Assembly: GCF_020379485.1 (NCBI RefSeq)
Contig: NC_063452.1
Coordinates: forward strand, 55,271,377-55,335,376
Direction of reading: 5' to 3'
Length of the DNA: 64,000 nucleotides
Source: Brassica napus
Taxonomy: Eukaryota > Streptophyta > Magnoliopsida > Brassicales > Brassicaceae
Part shown: one piece after another, positions 22,257 to 33,501 of the stretch
How the letters are laid out: the number at the start of each line of letters is the position of its first letter
Position numbering within the stretch: position 1 is the first letter of the stretch
Notes under the pieces: generated by a model
Told to the model about the DNA's origin: nothing
What the model saw: only the letters and a program-made list of their open reading frames with translations
Database searches by the model: none
Translations under genes and position numbers: made by a program

Positions 22257-23756
22257 ATGAGTAGAGGTCAGTCGTATTTCATCACTCTCATCAGAAACCC
22301 ATCTCGTCAGAACAACACCACCACCCAGATACGTACTCTAACCCTCGATTCGCCTTCTCGGGGCACTAGTACCGAACCTGACTCCGATGCGCATCAGGGA
22401 TCGGCTTTAACAAGCTACACGGAAATGGCTAAAACCGTCTCTACCATCATCAGAGAGAGACACAGGTGGCAGCAAACTCTGGTATCTGATTTCCCCTCGT
22501 TTAATTTCGCAGATCCTCTGTTTTTCCGACAAATGTTGACCTTACAGAACAACAACGTTATGTTCTCTCTCTGGTTCTTCCGTTGGCTCTGCTCCACCTT
22601 TGACTACAAACCTGATCCTGTTTCTTTAAACCTTCTCTTCGGCGCTCTCTTGGATGCTAAAGCCGTTAAAGCCGCCAAAAGCTCTCTAGATTATTCCACT
22701 GGTTTTAACTTTAGCCCTGAGGTAACGTTGTTAGAGCGGTACGTGAAGTGTCTTTGTGAAGATGGGTTGGTGGAAGAAGGTATTAGAGTGTATACTCAAC
22801 TCAAAGAGAGTGGAACTGTTCCTACTGTTCCAACTTGCAATGCTGTTTTACTAGGTTGCTTGAAAGTTAAGAAACTAGATCTCTTCTGGGAGCTTCACAA
22901 GGAGATGAAAGAGACCGAGGTTGTTGATCTCGAGAGGATTCAGTGTTTGATTCAAGCTCTGTGCGACGGTGGAGAGGTTTCAGAAGGGTACGAGCTACTC
23001 AAGAAAGTTTTGAAACAAGGGCTTGATCCAGGACATGTTGTCTATGCCAAATTGATTTCTGGCTTTTGTAAGATTGGGAACTACGCTTGTATGTCGGAGA
23101 TTCTCCACACGATGATTGCCTGGAACCATTCCCCGAGTATTTATACCTACCAGGAGATTATCAAGGGGCTGTGCAAGAATCAGAAGCAGCGCGAGGCGTT
23201 TTGTGTGTTTAACAATCTTAAAGAGAGAGGCTATGCGCCTGACAGGGTCGTTTACACCACGATGATCCATGGGCTATGCGAGATGGGGTGGTTCGGGAGC
23301 GCGAGGAAGCTGTGGTTTGAGATGATGGAGAAAGGGATGCGGCCTAACGAGTTTACTTATAATGTGATGATACACGCGCATTTGAAGAGAGGTGAAGTTG
23401 TGCTGGCTAGGGAACTATACGGAGAGATGCTTAGAAATGGTTATGGAGAGACAACGGTGAGCTGTAATACGATGATCACGGGGTTCTGCTCGTATGGAAG
23501 AGCGGACCAGGCGTTTGAGGTTTTCAAGAAAATGTCTGAGACTGGGGTGAAACCTGATGCGATCACCTATAATGCTTTGGTTCAAGGGTTTTGCAAGGAG
23601 AATAAGGTTGAGAAAGGGATTGCTCTGTTCAAGGAGCTCAAGGCCTTGGGGATGTACCCTTCTGATAGGACTTATGCTGCACTTCAGAAGATGAGAAACC
23701 TCAAGTTGTCTGATTCTGTTGCAGCTTCCTTAAATGAGATTCTAGAGGCTGCCTGA
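22257..23756 (+). CDS. pentatricopeptide repeat protein, P class, 499 aa
   Basis: Intron-less gene for a PPR protein, a class of helical-repeat proteins that bind organellar RNA and affect its processing, stability or translation. About eight P-type repeats of 35 residues run from about residue 158 to 469; the clearest are DRVVYTTMIHGLCEMGWFGS (about 329-363), NEFTYNVMIHAHLKRGEVVL (364-398) and DAITYNALVQGFCKENKVEK (434-468). There is no E, DYW or SMR domain. The first 35 residues are rich in Arg, Ser and Thr and poor in acidic residues, compatible with organelle import, probably mitochondrial. The start at 22257 is the first ATG after a pyrimidine-rich leader. The gene is convergent with the Mo25-like gene. 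By position it corresponds to the PPR gene I recall as At5g18950. Its RNA target is unknown. Confidence 0.93.
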   Translation: MSRGQSYFITLIRNPSRQNNTTTQIRTLTLDSPSRGTSTEPDSDAHQGSALTSYTEMAKTVSTIIRERHRWQQTLVSDFPSFNFADPLFFRQMLTLQNNNVMFSLWFFRWLCSTFDYKPDPVSLNLLFGALLDAKAVKAAKSSLDYSTGFNFSPEVTLLERYVKCLCEDGLVEEGIRVYTQLKESGTVPTVPTCNAVLLGCLKVKKLDLFWELHKEMKETEVVDLERIQCLIQALCDGGEVSEGYELLKKVLKQGLDPGHVVYAKLISGFCKIGNYACMSEILHTMIAWNHSPSIYTYQEIIKGLCKNQKQREAFCVFNNLKERGYAPDRVVYTTMIHGLCEMGWFGSARKLWFEMMEKGMRPNEFTYNVMIHAHLKRGEVVLARELYGEMLRNGYGETTVSCNTMITGFCSYGRADQAFEVFKKMSETGVKPDAITYNALVQGFCKENKVEKGIALFKELKALGMYPSDRTYAALQKMRNLKLSDSVAASLNEILEAA

Positions 23757-24131
23757 AAGCAACTAATTTTGTCAGGTATTAGGTTGATTCAACAATGAGA
23801 AGGTCAATTCATTTTGTTGTTGTTGTTGTTGTTTTTTTGGTTCTCCCTTGGGAAATAAAACAAAAAGGGTTTCACTGAAGGAACTCTTCATTTCAATTTT
23901 TACATACAAAAGCACAATATTCATATCCAAATTATTAAAAGGTAACAAGGTGTTATGTTTTTTTTAATAAGAGACAAGTTTAGGGATCAGAGCAACTCTC
24001 ACAGAGAATCAAAAGTTACATTACTACATGTATTAGGAAAACAAGCAGTTTCATACAGTTATGAAACTTCTGACATAGAGTTTCACCAGTAACCCCTTGG
24101 AACACAGAGAGATGAGGAGGCAAAAGAATTT
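23757..24131. other. convergent intergenic region, PPR and Mo25-like 3' ends
   Basis: 375 bp holding both 3' untranslated regions. It contains a (TTG)n microsatellite at about 23815-23832 and A/T-rich tracts, including AATAAAAC at about 23863, that could serve as polyadenylation signals for the plus-strand gene. No other gene is seen. Confidence 0.6.
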
Positions 24132-26144
24132 TCAAAGTTCAAGGTTTTTCAGGCGAGACATTTTCTGGATCTCCTCGATGATCAGCTCCTTTTCCTCTTC
24201 GAATTGATCATCTTCAGAACCTAAAATAAGATTTTTTAAAGCAAAGGAATAAGTCTAGTTTAGAGTGTAGTGTCTATAAGATCACTACTCAACTAGTTCG
24301 GAGTCATTACCTTTACCAGGGGACAAGTTGTGAAGAAGTTCAAGTAACTTCTCGTGGTTTCTTGCCAAAATGATCTTCACTTCTTGTGGCTTACTCGGAT
24401 TCGCAACAAATATCTGTAAGCGTACAAATAAAATGCGGTTCATCAGAGAGACCTATTAACAGTTTAGTTACCAGATAAAGTTGCGGTTTTGAACAAAGTG
24501 AGACATGTTACCTTGAATATATGAAAGGCTGAGATTTGAATATTCTTGCTCGAGTCCTACTCAAATTAACATTAACACCATTACATGAAAACTAACTGAT
24601 GAGCTTGTAACAAAATTAACCGCAATATATAAAAGATGAGGTCACGAAGTCATTACTAACCTTCAAAAGTGTCATAATCACTTTCATATAACGAACTTCT
24701 AAGATGAATTTCTTCATTATGTGGGAGTTTGGAGGCTCCAACAAGAAATCCGAGAGAAGCTAAATCAAACCATGAATAGTTTCACAGTTAACAACATTAT
24801 ATAAGAGGTGATGATATAGAGATGAATGTAGCACCAGAAAATAGCAAACAAAACCTTCAACGATTGCCTTCTTGTCACATAGTTTGATGATGTCAAAAGC
24901 CTTTCGTATATATCAAAGAACTGAAACAAAGGAGAAGACGTGTTCTTCATAATGTATATTTTCATTTTCATTAAATGATTTATAACAGAGAAATGTTTCT
25001 TATGTTTTCATCTAAGCTTTTACAAAAAAAAAGATGCTGGAGCAAACCTCCGGGTAGTGAGAGGTGAGAAACTCAGAGACGACAGTGTCATGTTTTGTGA
25101 GAAGATCCTGCAAAGAGAGAGAGAGAGAGGTTAACAAAGTGTTGAGTAAAGAAGAAAAAATCCAAAACCGAGTCTTAAGTCAGTAGTGAACAAAACTCAC
25201 CTTGAATGTTGAAAATGCATCAGAAGCAACATCAAAGTTTGGCAATTCCACAAATTTGAAGAATAACTCAAAGCAAGCAGACTCTAGAATATACCTGAAA
25301 AGGCACTACAACCAATTTTAACCGTGTGAAAAAAGAATTCAACTCGACAAAAACAGCTTTGGAATCAGAGTGGTATTGACTTACTTAGCAAGACTTGGGA
25401 ATTTAATGCATTCCCTAAGCATACTTCCACAATGCAGAGCAATCTCCTTGTTGTCATAGCTGCTCACAGACAGTGAATTATCAATAAGTAATCTAATCAA
25501 GAAAAGAAAAGAAAAAAGATCCAATCTTTACAGTATTTACCATACAACCAAACAGTCAAGCAACTCGAAATGTTCTTCAAAGTATTGCACACAGCAATAA
25601 GCCTCCCCAACTTTTTGTTTCAGCAAGATAGACCAGCAATGCAGCAAATCTTTTCTTGTCTGCAACATAGTTCAATTAACACAAACACACAACAAAAGGA
25701 AGCAGATTGAAACCTCTCCTCTTTACTTACTTCCCATCCCAATATGTGTAGCTTATGGATGACAAGAGAGATAACATCTTCTTTGCAAAACTCTAACGCT
25801 AACTGTACAGCTTGATCAGCATTTGGTTCTGCCTCGCCGTCTCCTGACAGCATTCCCCTCAGAAATGAAAAATTCTTCTCAACTTCTTCCAAAGCCTAAC
25901 AAAAACAAAAGTAGTAAACAATTCTCAATTTCAAAACGATTCCGAGTGAATTACAGTAAGCAATCAAGAGTGAATCTAAAATTCAAGAGTAGTAAAGGCC
26001 TATAAAGGTGAAAACTTTAACCTTCTCGAGGGCTTTAACTTCGACGACGGTTTTGGTGTCGAGAGCCAAGAGGCTGTCTCTGATCGCCTTAACGACCTCT
26101 TGAGGCGTCTTGGGCCTTGATGGCTTGAAGAAGGAGAACGACAT
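24132..26144 (-). CDS. Mo25-like protein (11 exons, 345 aa)
   Basis: Mo25/CAB39 proteins are armadillo-like scaffolds that activate STE20/GCK-type kinases; plant members are linked to growth and cell division. Exons on the minus strand: 26022-26144, 25731-25895, 25541-25659, 25385-25459, 25201-25294, 25048-25107, 24855-24920, 24661-24759, 24512-24556, 24311-24413 and 24132-24220. Each junction has GT...AG, and the total is 1038 nt, in frame. The protein starts MSFSFFKPSRPKTP, the Mo25 N-terminus, continues with ALHCGSMLRECIK, YILESACFELFFKFVELP, FLTSHYPEFF, YERLLTSSNYVTRRQSLK and KFILEVRYMKVIM, and ends SRLKNLEL. This is the usual family length with no broken residues. It is the orthologue by position of the Mo25 gene I recall as At5g18940. 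The introns are short (about 80-130 bp), as in other crucifers. Confidence 0.95.
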
Positions 26145-27830
26145 GAGATGATGATGAGAATCAGATTCAGATTCCTTCTTTGGATTCTGAGCTCGCCGAC
26201 GAGATCGTGGATCGGAAACTCATTCAATAGCGCTGCGAGAAAAAGGGCGACACTTTTCTTCTCTTCTTCCTCCTCCTCTCCCTCGCTTCGAAGCTAGATG
26301 GTCAAATCAAATCATGCACATGTTTTTTTTTCTTTTGCTTTTTCTAATCACCATGTTAAGGCCAAACAAACTTCTGTTTAGTTTACACTTTCACACAGTG
26401 TAATGGATTTTTAAAAAGTAATTAATGCACTCATGGGTTTTGTCTTGATCCATTCCATGTTGGCCCAACAAGGCCCAATTAACGTTTTCATAGCTGTTTT
26501 CAGTTGAAACAGATAATAAAGTGTTTTGCAGATTCAAAAGTAGATATTGACGAATATACATCTAAATTGCCGTGCTATAGATACAATGATTTGGATCACA
26601 CGTCAGATATCACGTATCACCAATACAAATAGTAAGACATGTCGCAAGCAAGCTTCTAATTAATTTATTCCTCAAGAACAATAATCCAATATAGAGGGTT
26701 ACAATTACAGAGTTGTAGATATCTAGACTATATGCTTATGATTTCTCTACTAGATAGTTAAAAATGAAACCCTAAAACCCAAACATATGTTATGATTGCA
26801 CAGGAGTTGGGGGGCTTATGGTTTGGAGACACTGTCATATCAATGTGCCTTCTCCCTATCAAACTCTTCATATCCCCTGCAACATCATCATCATATACAG
26901 CTTCCTCTTGTTTGCTGTAAAAAAAAATAGATTTTTGATATATGTTCAATTGGAGTAGCTTAGTTATATGAAAATGAAAAATTTAAAAAGGTTTCTCATT
27001 TTATTATTAATTAATCTTATTTTTAGTTAATGGGACTTTAAAAATGTGTGTTTCAGAACAAAATTTCCCTCTCTATTTTAGTGTTTCTTCTGTGTGTGTT
27101 TATTTTTTTATTTTAGTAAGAGACTGAAATCTTTTGAAGAAAAATTAATATTGTAAACTAGGTATACAGTCTGCATGTATCAAAAACTATCATATGACAT
27201 AATATATCGTTAATTAATAAACTACAAAACAAATAATTAAGTTGATTTTGCGATTATTTATTGTTCTTTTATAATCGCAAGTTTGAGTCGACACTCACAT
27301 AACATTTTGTTTGCCATTACTATAGGGGCTTAGTAGGATATTCATCAACCGGTACATATAATATGTATTAGTTAGATTAGACATATAAAGGAGTAGGAAA
27401 CAGTTTATATAAGCAAGTATGCATAAGCCCACAAGCCAAAGGTAGGATGAATATTCCACGGCATTGCACACACAAAAAAAATAATTATGAGGGATACATG
27501 CATAGGGTTGTAATCTATAATAATAAGCAACAAAGAACCAAGATTCTTTAAGCAAATTAAAATATAAGATTAACTAAATCAACTGACCATTAGTCAATGC
27601 ATCATATATTGTTTAAGATTTCCAAGATACTGATAATCCTCTCGTTAGGAGCACTCCTCATTTCAAAATCCAAAGTTGATTTTCTTTTTGGCACACCATA
27701 TAGATATAGTATACTGATTTTAATTACAACGATTTCAAATAAACCAGAAGCTGTAGAAGCAGTAATGAGGAAATGAATCTTATGTACTAAACTGTACATG
27801 AAAGGATTTCATTAAAGAGAGAGAATCAAG
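26145..27830. other. Mo25-like promoter side and intergenic DNA
   Basis: The first 150 bp upstream of the Mo25 ATG are CT-rich (TCTTCTCTTCTTCCTCCTCC), typical of a 5' untranslated leader read on the other strand. Beyond that the DNA is AT-rich. Frames at 27295-27555 and 27602-27799 (minus) are unrecognised. An exon-like segment at 26758-26914 is listed separately. Confidence 0.5.
26758..26914 (-). other. exon-like segment, possible small-peptide precursor remnant
   Basis: The minus strand shows a polypyrimidine tract and TTTTTTTTACAG splice acceptor (ending 26915), then an open reading of about 50 codons: KQEEAVYDDDVAGDM, KSLIGRRHIDMTVSP, NHKPPNS, then 15 more residues to a stop at 26758. 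An acidic stretch followed by a basic pair and D-M-x-x-x-P-N-H-K-P-P-N resembles the C-terminal end of RGF/GOLVEN-type secreted peptide precursors, but the Asp-Tyr is replaced, the spacing is one residue longer and the peptide is not at the C-terminus. No first exon with a signal peptide was found. Weak evidence only. Confidence 0.2.
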
Positions 27831-28529
27831 GGAGTTTTATTAATTTCGAGTCATATTTAATTTTTGAATATTTACAAAATTGCCATTATTATTTAATTTT
27901 TTATTAATTTCGAAATTCACAAAAAACTAAATACACCCACACCATTTCTTCTTATTTACAATAATGTCACTATCATCAATTTTTCCAACCATCATGAACC
28001 ACCATTTTTGAGCTCTTAAAGCTCTAGAATTCAATTTCCAACCACTTTTTTCTCATTCTGAACCAACAAATCTTCATTTCCTTTCATTTCTTCTACATTT
28101 CCATCTAAAAAACTTTTATAACTTTCATTTTCATAAACACAAACTTCATATTTTCGAGTTTTTTCATTAGTGAATCGTTAAAGGCGGTTCTTTTTATTCA
28201 TATTTGGAGTTTGGACGGTTGAGAAGGTTGGAAACGAGCTTTACACCAGAAAAAGATTACAATTTACATGGTTTTCGTCATTTTTCAGATCTGTGTTGAG
28301 ATAGTAGACTGTTTTGTATGTCTATGCCTATATGCAGACGTACGATACAATACTCTTGTCAACGCACAAGTCAGTTTTGCATTTGACCAAACGAATTTTT
28401 TTTTGTACCGCAGACTTCCCCGGCAGTCTTCGTCTTTATCTTTGACAACAAAAATAAAATTTAGGTAGACTTACTAAGACGTATATGTAAAAGAGGTTAG
28501 TTTTGTATTTGACCGAACTTTTGACTTTT

Positions 28530-31500
28530 TATTGTAGACTTCAACGGAAGTCTACGAAGTGTAGACTGTCTGAGAAGTTTGCAAAAGGTCAGTTTTGCGT
28601 TTGACCAAAACTTTGACTTCGTTGAATAGGTTACTTTTGTGTTTGACTAAAAAGTTTAAAAATTAATTAAAATTTTATTAAACTGTAGACTTTTTATGCA
28701 ATCTTCTTAACTTAGAAAAAAAGTATACTACATGTGAAGTCTACTATTTTATTTTGGTCAAATGCAAAACTAACCCGTTGAATTTGAGAGTAGAATTCAA
28801 ACGAAGTCTAAAAATATGTAGATGTTCGTTTCCATTTACTCGTAGAAAGTCAAACTTGGTCAATTGCAAAACTAACCTCTTTAAAAAAATTCAAAAATGT
28901 AGACTGCATATGAAGTCTACTTCCAAAAGTCAAATCATGGGTGAATTTTGGTCAATTGAAAAGACTAACTATTTTGAAGTGTAGACTGAAATGGAAGTCT
29001 ACATGTATAAAATCACAATTTTTTTTCAAATATAGAAAGTAACCCGTAAAATTTTCAATTGCAAAAACTAACCCAAAGAGTAGACCTATTTGATAGTCTA
29101 CATTAGTAAACTGAAAAAACGTCTACATCTTCGTAGATTGAATATGGAGTCTACATAAAAAAATATATTAAAAGTGAATTTGTATATTATTCATTAAGTT
29201 TTTTAATATATTTTTTTGTTTGACAGTGTGTATTAGTTATTCCTAATGGGTTCGAGTGATTTTGAAAAGAAAATCTGTTATAATTATGAAAGTATAATAC
29301 TTTTGATTTGACTATGTTGTTAGCTTGTAGACGTATTTGTAAGTCTACCTATATAGCTTTATGAAACATAAAATATTTCTCCGCTAATTATGTAAACTGT
29401 ATTTTTTCCGGAAATAGCTCTGTTACCTGTTGTATACGGAGAATGAGTGGTGAAAGACTCTTTGTGGGAGTTTGTGGTCAATAATCGGAAAGGAGGAACA
29501 ATATTCCTTGTGCATGATGGCTGTAAACATGGTGAACTTCTTGAAATGACACAAGAAGATTATGATCTAGACAAGAAAATCGAGAAGATGGTGCTAACAT
29601 ATTTCATACCAAACGTCATTTTACGACGAATGACTCCGAATAGGCAAATACTCCTCTTATGCCTGTCACGAATGATCGACAAGTACATAACTTGATCGAG
29701 TTATCTAAGACACACTTTGTACGCCTTTGTGTATCAAATCAGCGCCAAGTACACTAGAAATTTTTGGATTGACTATATGTTAGATAATAAGTGTAGACGT
29801 CTTTGTCAATCTGCAAATATAGACTGCAGTTGAAGTCTACGTCGTAAATTCTATTAAAAGTGCATTTGTGTATTATTCTTCATATTTTTTTCATGATTTA
29901 ATTATTTTACAGTGTATGTTAGTAAAATTTTAATGGTCTTGGATGAATTTTAAAAGTTAATGTGTTAAAATTATACACTTGAAACTTATTGCAAATTTTT
30001 TTGATTAGTTTTACTCTTGAAATTTTTTGGGAAAATTTTGTATAGATTTTCTTCTTCTCACATGTGTGTTAGTTATTATTTTAGCTTATGGTGGTTTTAC
30101 TTGTTTGGTTGGTTAGATCTTGTGAAAAAATTGATATCTAACAAAAAATTAATAATATCTTACAAGTGAAACACAACTAAAAATGAATACAATGTTTATA
30201 GATTGTGCATTAAAAAATTATTTAAAAATTAATATTTTATTATGAAAATTATTACAGAGCAATATATTAAAAAGTATTCTAGAGTATGTTTGATTTTTCA
30301 TAATCTTGATGCCTCAAATAAAGTCATGTAAAAAAGTACCTGCAAAATAAGATACAGTTATGAGAAAAACATAAGATAAAAAATTAAATCATATTTTAGT
30401 AGACTTTTTATTAAGTCTACGTAAAATTATTGTTTAGTAGACTTTAGTTGAAGTCTACATTAATGGAAAGTTTTCATATCTAAAAGTGTACATTTAGAAA
30501 ATTTGAAAATACTTTGTTCTGAAAAATATTTCAAAAATAGTTTTTTTGTCATCTTTGTAACAAAGCAAAAAAATAAAGTATGAATCTATAAATTTAGTTC
30601 ATTATAAACACAAAATATTTTATAATGAATATATGTAAAGCTTACATTTTTGGGAAGATGATTTGAAAACTTTAAAAGAGAATACATGCAATATATACGT
30701 AAAGCTGAATGAATATATGTAAAGCTGCTCTTGAAATTATTTGAAGTTATTTTAAGTCTAACAGCCCTAACTTTTGAGTAGACTTAACTTTTAAGTAGAC
30801 TTCAAATGAAGTCTACTCTATCAAAAAAAAAATTAGATCTGAAAAAACTTATACATTAAAAATATGAAATAAGTTTAAATCTACAAAACTTTTAAAAATA
30901 TAATTTAATAGACAAAATAGTAATAAATTAAAGACATAGAATTTTAATATGTAACTTTATTTAAATATAAAAACTAGAACACATATTTAAAATCTATAGA
31001 CGTAAACCTTACATTTTTGGGAAGAAAAGAGAACAACTATGGAAGAAAATACCTGCAAAATAAGATAAAATTATTAAAAAACATAGAAAAAAAATTAAAG
31101 TCATATTTTTGTAGACTTCCAATGAAGTCTGCTTAAACTTTGTGGTTTAGTAAACTTCATATGAAGTCTACTAGCTTTAGTAAATTTCTTTAGAAGTCTA
31201 CACTGTCTGATAATTTTCAGATCTGAATAAATCTATACATTTTGAAATGTGAAAATAATTTTAAATCTGAAAATACTTTACAAAATAGAATTTATAAGAT
31301 AAACTAGTAGCAAATTAATGCACAGAGCTTGATCTATAAATTTATTTAAATATAAACATATAAATACATATTTAAAATCTATTAATCTAAAACTTACATT
31401 TTTTGAGGAGAAGATAAAATCCATGAGTGATAATACCTACAAAAAAAAGATAATATTGTGAGAAATAAATAACATAACAATACACATTTAAAATCTATAG

Positions 31501-32545
31501 ATCTAAAACTTACATTTTTTAAAGGAGAAGATGAAAATCATGAATCACAATATCTAAAATGACAAGATAATATTGTGAGAAAGACTTGAGAAAATTTTAG
31601 AGAGAAAGAAAAGAAATGAGAGAGTTTTAGAAATAATTGAGAGAATTTTAGAGAGAAGCGAGAGAGTTTTAAAAACTTGTGCAGCCACTTTAGAGAGAGA
31701 CTGTATAAATTTTGTTTATATAGGGAGACAAAAATGTAACTAGGTTAAAATTTACGACATTGTAGACTTCTTTTGAAGTCTAATAAAATTAAAATTTTGG
31801 AGTAGATTTTACTGTAACATAGTAGACCTTTTTGGAAGTCTACTATAATAATTTCATTATTGTTGTTTATTCTTTATTATTTTTAATAATTTTAATATAC
31901 GATTTATTAAATTTATTTCTTTATTTTTTAATAGTTATAGTATATGATTTCACTTTTTTATTCTTAAGGAATTTAACTTAGTTTAAATATAATGGTTTTT
32001 TGTAAAACAAATTGAAAAATATAGACTGAAAAAGACGTCTTTAGATAAATAGACTTTATTGTAGGTGTACGAAATCCTAAACCACAAATCTCAAACCCTA
32101 AATGTTTTGCTTGATAATCAAAAAGTCTCAATTATACAAAATATAAACTACTAAACATTAATATGCAGATTTATGTTAATAAAACAAAAAAAAAACAAAA
32201 TCTAAAATCTAACCCTATGAAATCAACCACTAAGAGACATAACATGTTAGTTACTTTTGTTTCTAAACTATGAACATTGTCTAACACGTGATAATCAAAT
32301 TAGTATATATTCTTCCAAATTGTTCAATTATATGAAATTTTAATTTATTTACTTCATATTATCCATTATATTGATGATTAGTTAAAATATCACAATAATT
32401 ATTTTTATACATTTTCAAAATTAAATTATTAGATCAAATTAGAGTGTAGACTAGAAAATAAGTCTATAAGATAGACTTAAGATAGACTTTGTAGGAAGTC
32501 TATATATATATACACTTCTTTTATTACATGTAGACTTCCGAATGA
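28530..32545. repeat. array of 22-bp palindromes GTAGAC-N10-GTCTAC
   Basis: Copies of exactly 22 bp occur at 28534-28555, 28899-28920, 28981-29002, 29327-29348, 30399-30420, 30437-30458, 30795-30816, 31111-31132 (last half GTCTGC) and 31822-31843, with a dozen weaker or half copies between (for example near 29083, 29131, 29820, 31150, 31185, 31765, 32445, 32490). The inner part is usually ACTTN-NNGAAGT-like, so the full dyad approaches GTAGACTTCNNNNGAAGTCT plus AC. The core outside the dyads is not repeated in register, so this is not a simple tandem array. Confidence 0.85.
29423..29757 (+). pseudogene. MULE transposon protein, N-terminal fragment
   Basis: Frame 1 reads LPVVYGE, stop (TGA at 29444, where Trp is expected), then VVKDSLWEFVVNNRKGG, LVHDGCKHGELLEM, EDYDLD and MVLTYFIPN. 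After a frame change near 29645 a second frame reads MPVTNDRQVHNLIEL and VRLCVSNQ to a stop at about 29757. This order (YGEW, W-F-V, V-x-L-x-D, then PxxVTNDRQV) is the N-terminal region of crucifer MULE proteins that precedes the transposase. The transposase core, zinc finger and any Ulp1 protease domain are absent. One nonsense codon and one frameshift make it a pseudogene. Confidence 0.75.
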
Positions 32546-32660
32546 TAGAAACGTAAAATATATTTCTGTTTTTTTGTGGTCATAAAGGTTAAATAGTACT
32601 TCCACTATCTCTTTATGTTAGTTTTGTTTTTGACCGAAAGTGGAGTACACTTTTAGGTTT

Positions 32661-33282
32661 GACTTGAATCTTTGGATTGGTTTTAGCAAATGTCCCGAGA
32701 ATCAAATACCTTTTGAAGAGGACAGAGGGTTCCGAGAAGAGGGAACATGATGGCCTCCATGCTTCACCCTTCTCTCATCATCAGCTATCATATGGAAAAA
32801 AAAAAAGACTGAGCCAAATCTCTTGAAAGTCTCTTCATCACAAAAGTCACATGTAATAATCTTTTGTTGGATTAGCACAATGTGACAAAGAGATGACGCA
32901 TGCTTACGCAAACACGTCTCATTATTGTGGCAACTTTATGAAAATAACATTATGTGCGCCAGAGATAACGATGTACTTGTGTTTGTAGAGTCTGCGGCTT
33001 TGGATGTTAACGGTTGAAGCATGTTATTATCATCATAGATAAATATTTTTTATATAATTGTAGACTTGTGGTCACTGGACCTTGGTTGGTGTCACTACAA
33101 AAGAAATACTATACACTTGTGGATACAGAACTTGGTCCTGGCTAGAAACTTCATTAGCAAACATAAAGGTCTAATCAACTAAACTGAATTAAATAATGAA
33201 GCAAGTGTTGGTCCTGTAGTCGAAAGTATAATGCATGCATGTATTAGCCCTTTCAGTGGAATGATCTTGCGTGGAGAAACCA
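32661..33282. other. intergenic, no clear gene
   Basis: A 69-codon minus-strand frame (32911-32702) contains LCHIVLIQQKIITCDFCDEE, cysteine- and histidine-containing and somewhat zinc-finger-like, and extends upstream to HNNETCLRKHASSLCH in the same frame. I cannot assign it to a family, and there is no start or splice support. Confidence 0.4.
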
Positions 33283-33501
33283 TAAGAACATGATTAATCC
33301 GAGATTCTTAGGATGAAGTTGTTATCGGAAATTAAAAAACTGTTTTTTAATTTTTAACTAAAAAAACTAAGAACCGGTTCTTAAATAAAGACTTTAAGAA
33401 CCGGAACCGGTTCTTAGTTTTTTTAGTTAAAAGTTAAGAAACAGTTTTTTAGCTTCCACTAAGAACCTCACTTTAAAAATCCCGGATTAATCATGGTCTA
33501 A
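33283..33501. mobile_element. hairpin MITE, 213 bp, TAA target duplication
   Basis: The element at 33286-33498 starts GAACATGATTAATCC and ends GGATTAATCATGGTC, a 15-bp inverted repeat with one mismatch, flanked by TAA on both sides. The middle is almost a perfect hairpin (AACTAAAAAAACTAAGAACC against GGTTCTTAGTTTTTTTAGTT). A 3-bp TWA duplication is typical of PIF/Harbinger-type MITEs. Confidence 0.85.

Larger units (their letters stand above)
27830..32660. mobile_element. MULE/VANDAL-like relic with 22-bp palindrome array
   Basis: A nearly 5-kb AT-rich block with a broken MULE protein fragment (29423-29757), many 22-bp palindromes of the form GTAGAC-N10-GTCTAC, and repeated phrases of the type TTAGTTTTGCATTTGACC (about 28370, 28490, 28585, 28755, 28860, 28950 and 32620, in both orientations). 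No terminal inverted repeat was found, and the borders given are where the motifs stop. TIR-less MULEs of the VANDAL type are the best comparison. No complete transposase is present. Confidence 0.6.

Noticed and set aside
30795..30816. GTAGAC dyads as bacterial-type operators or terminators
   Set aside because: The DNA is plant nuclear, and the dyads are dispersed in non-coding transposon sequence with no adjacent operon.
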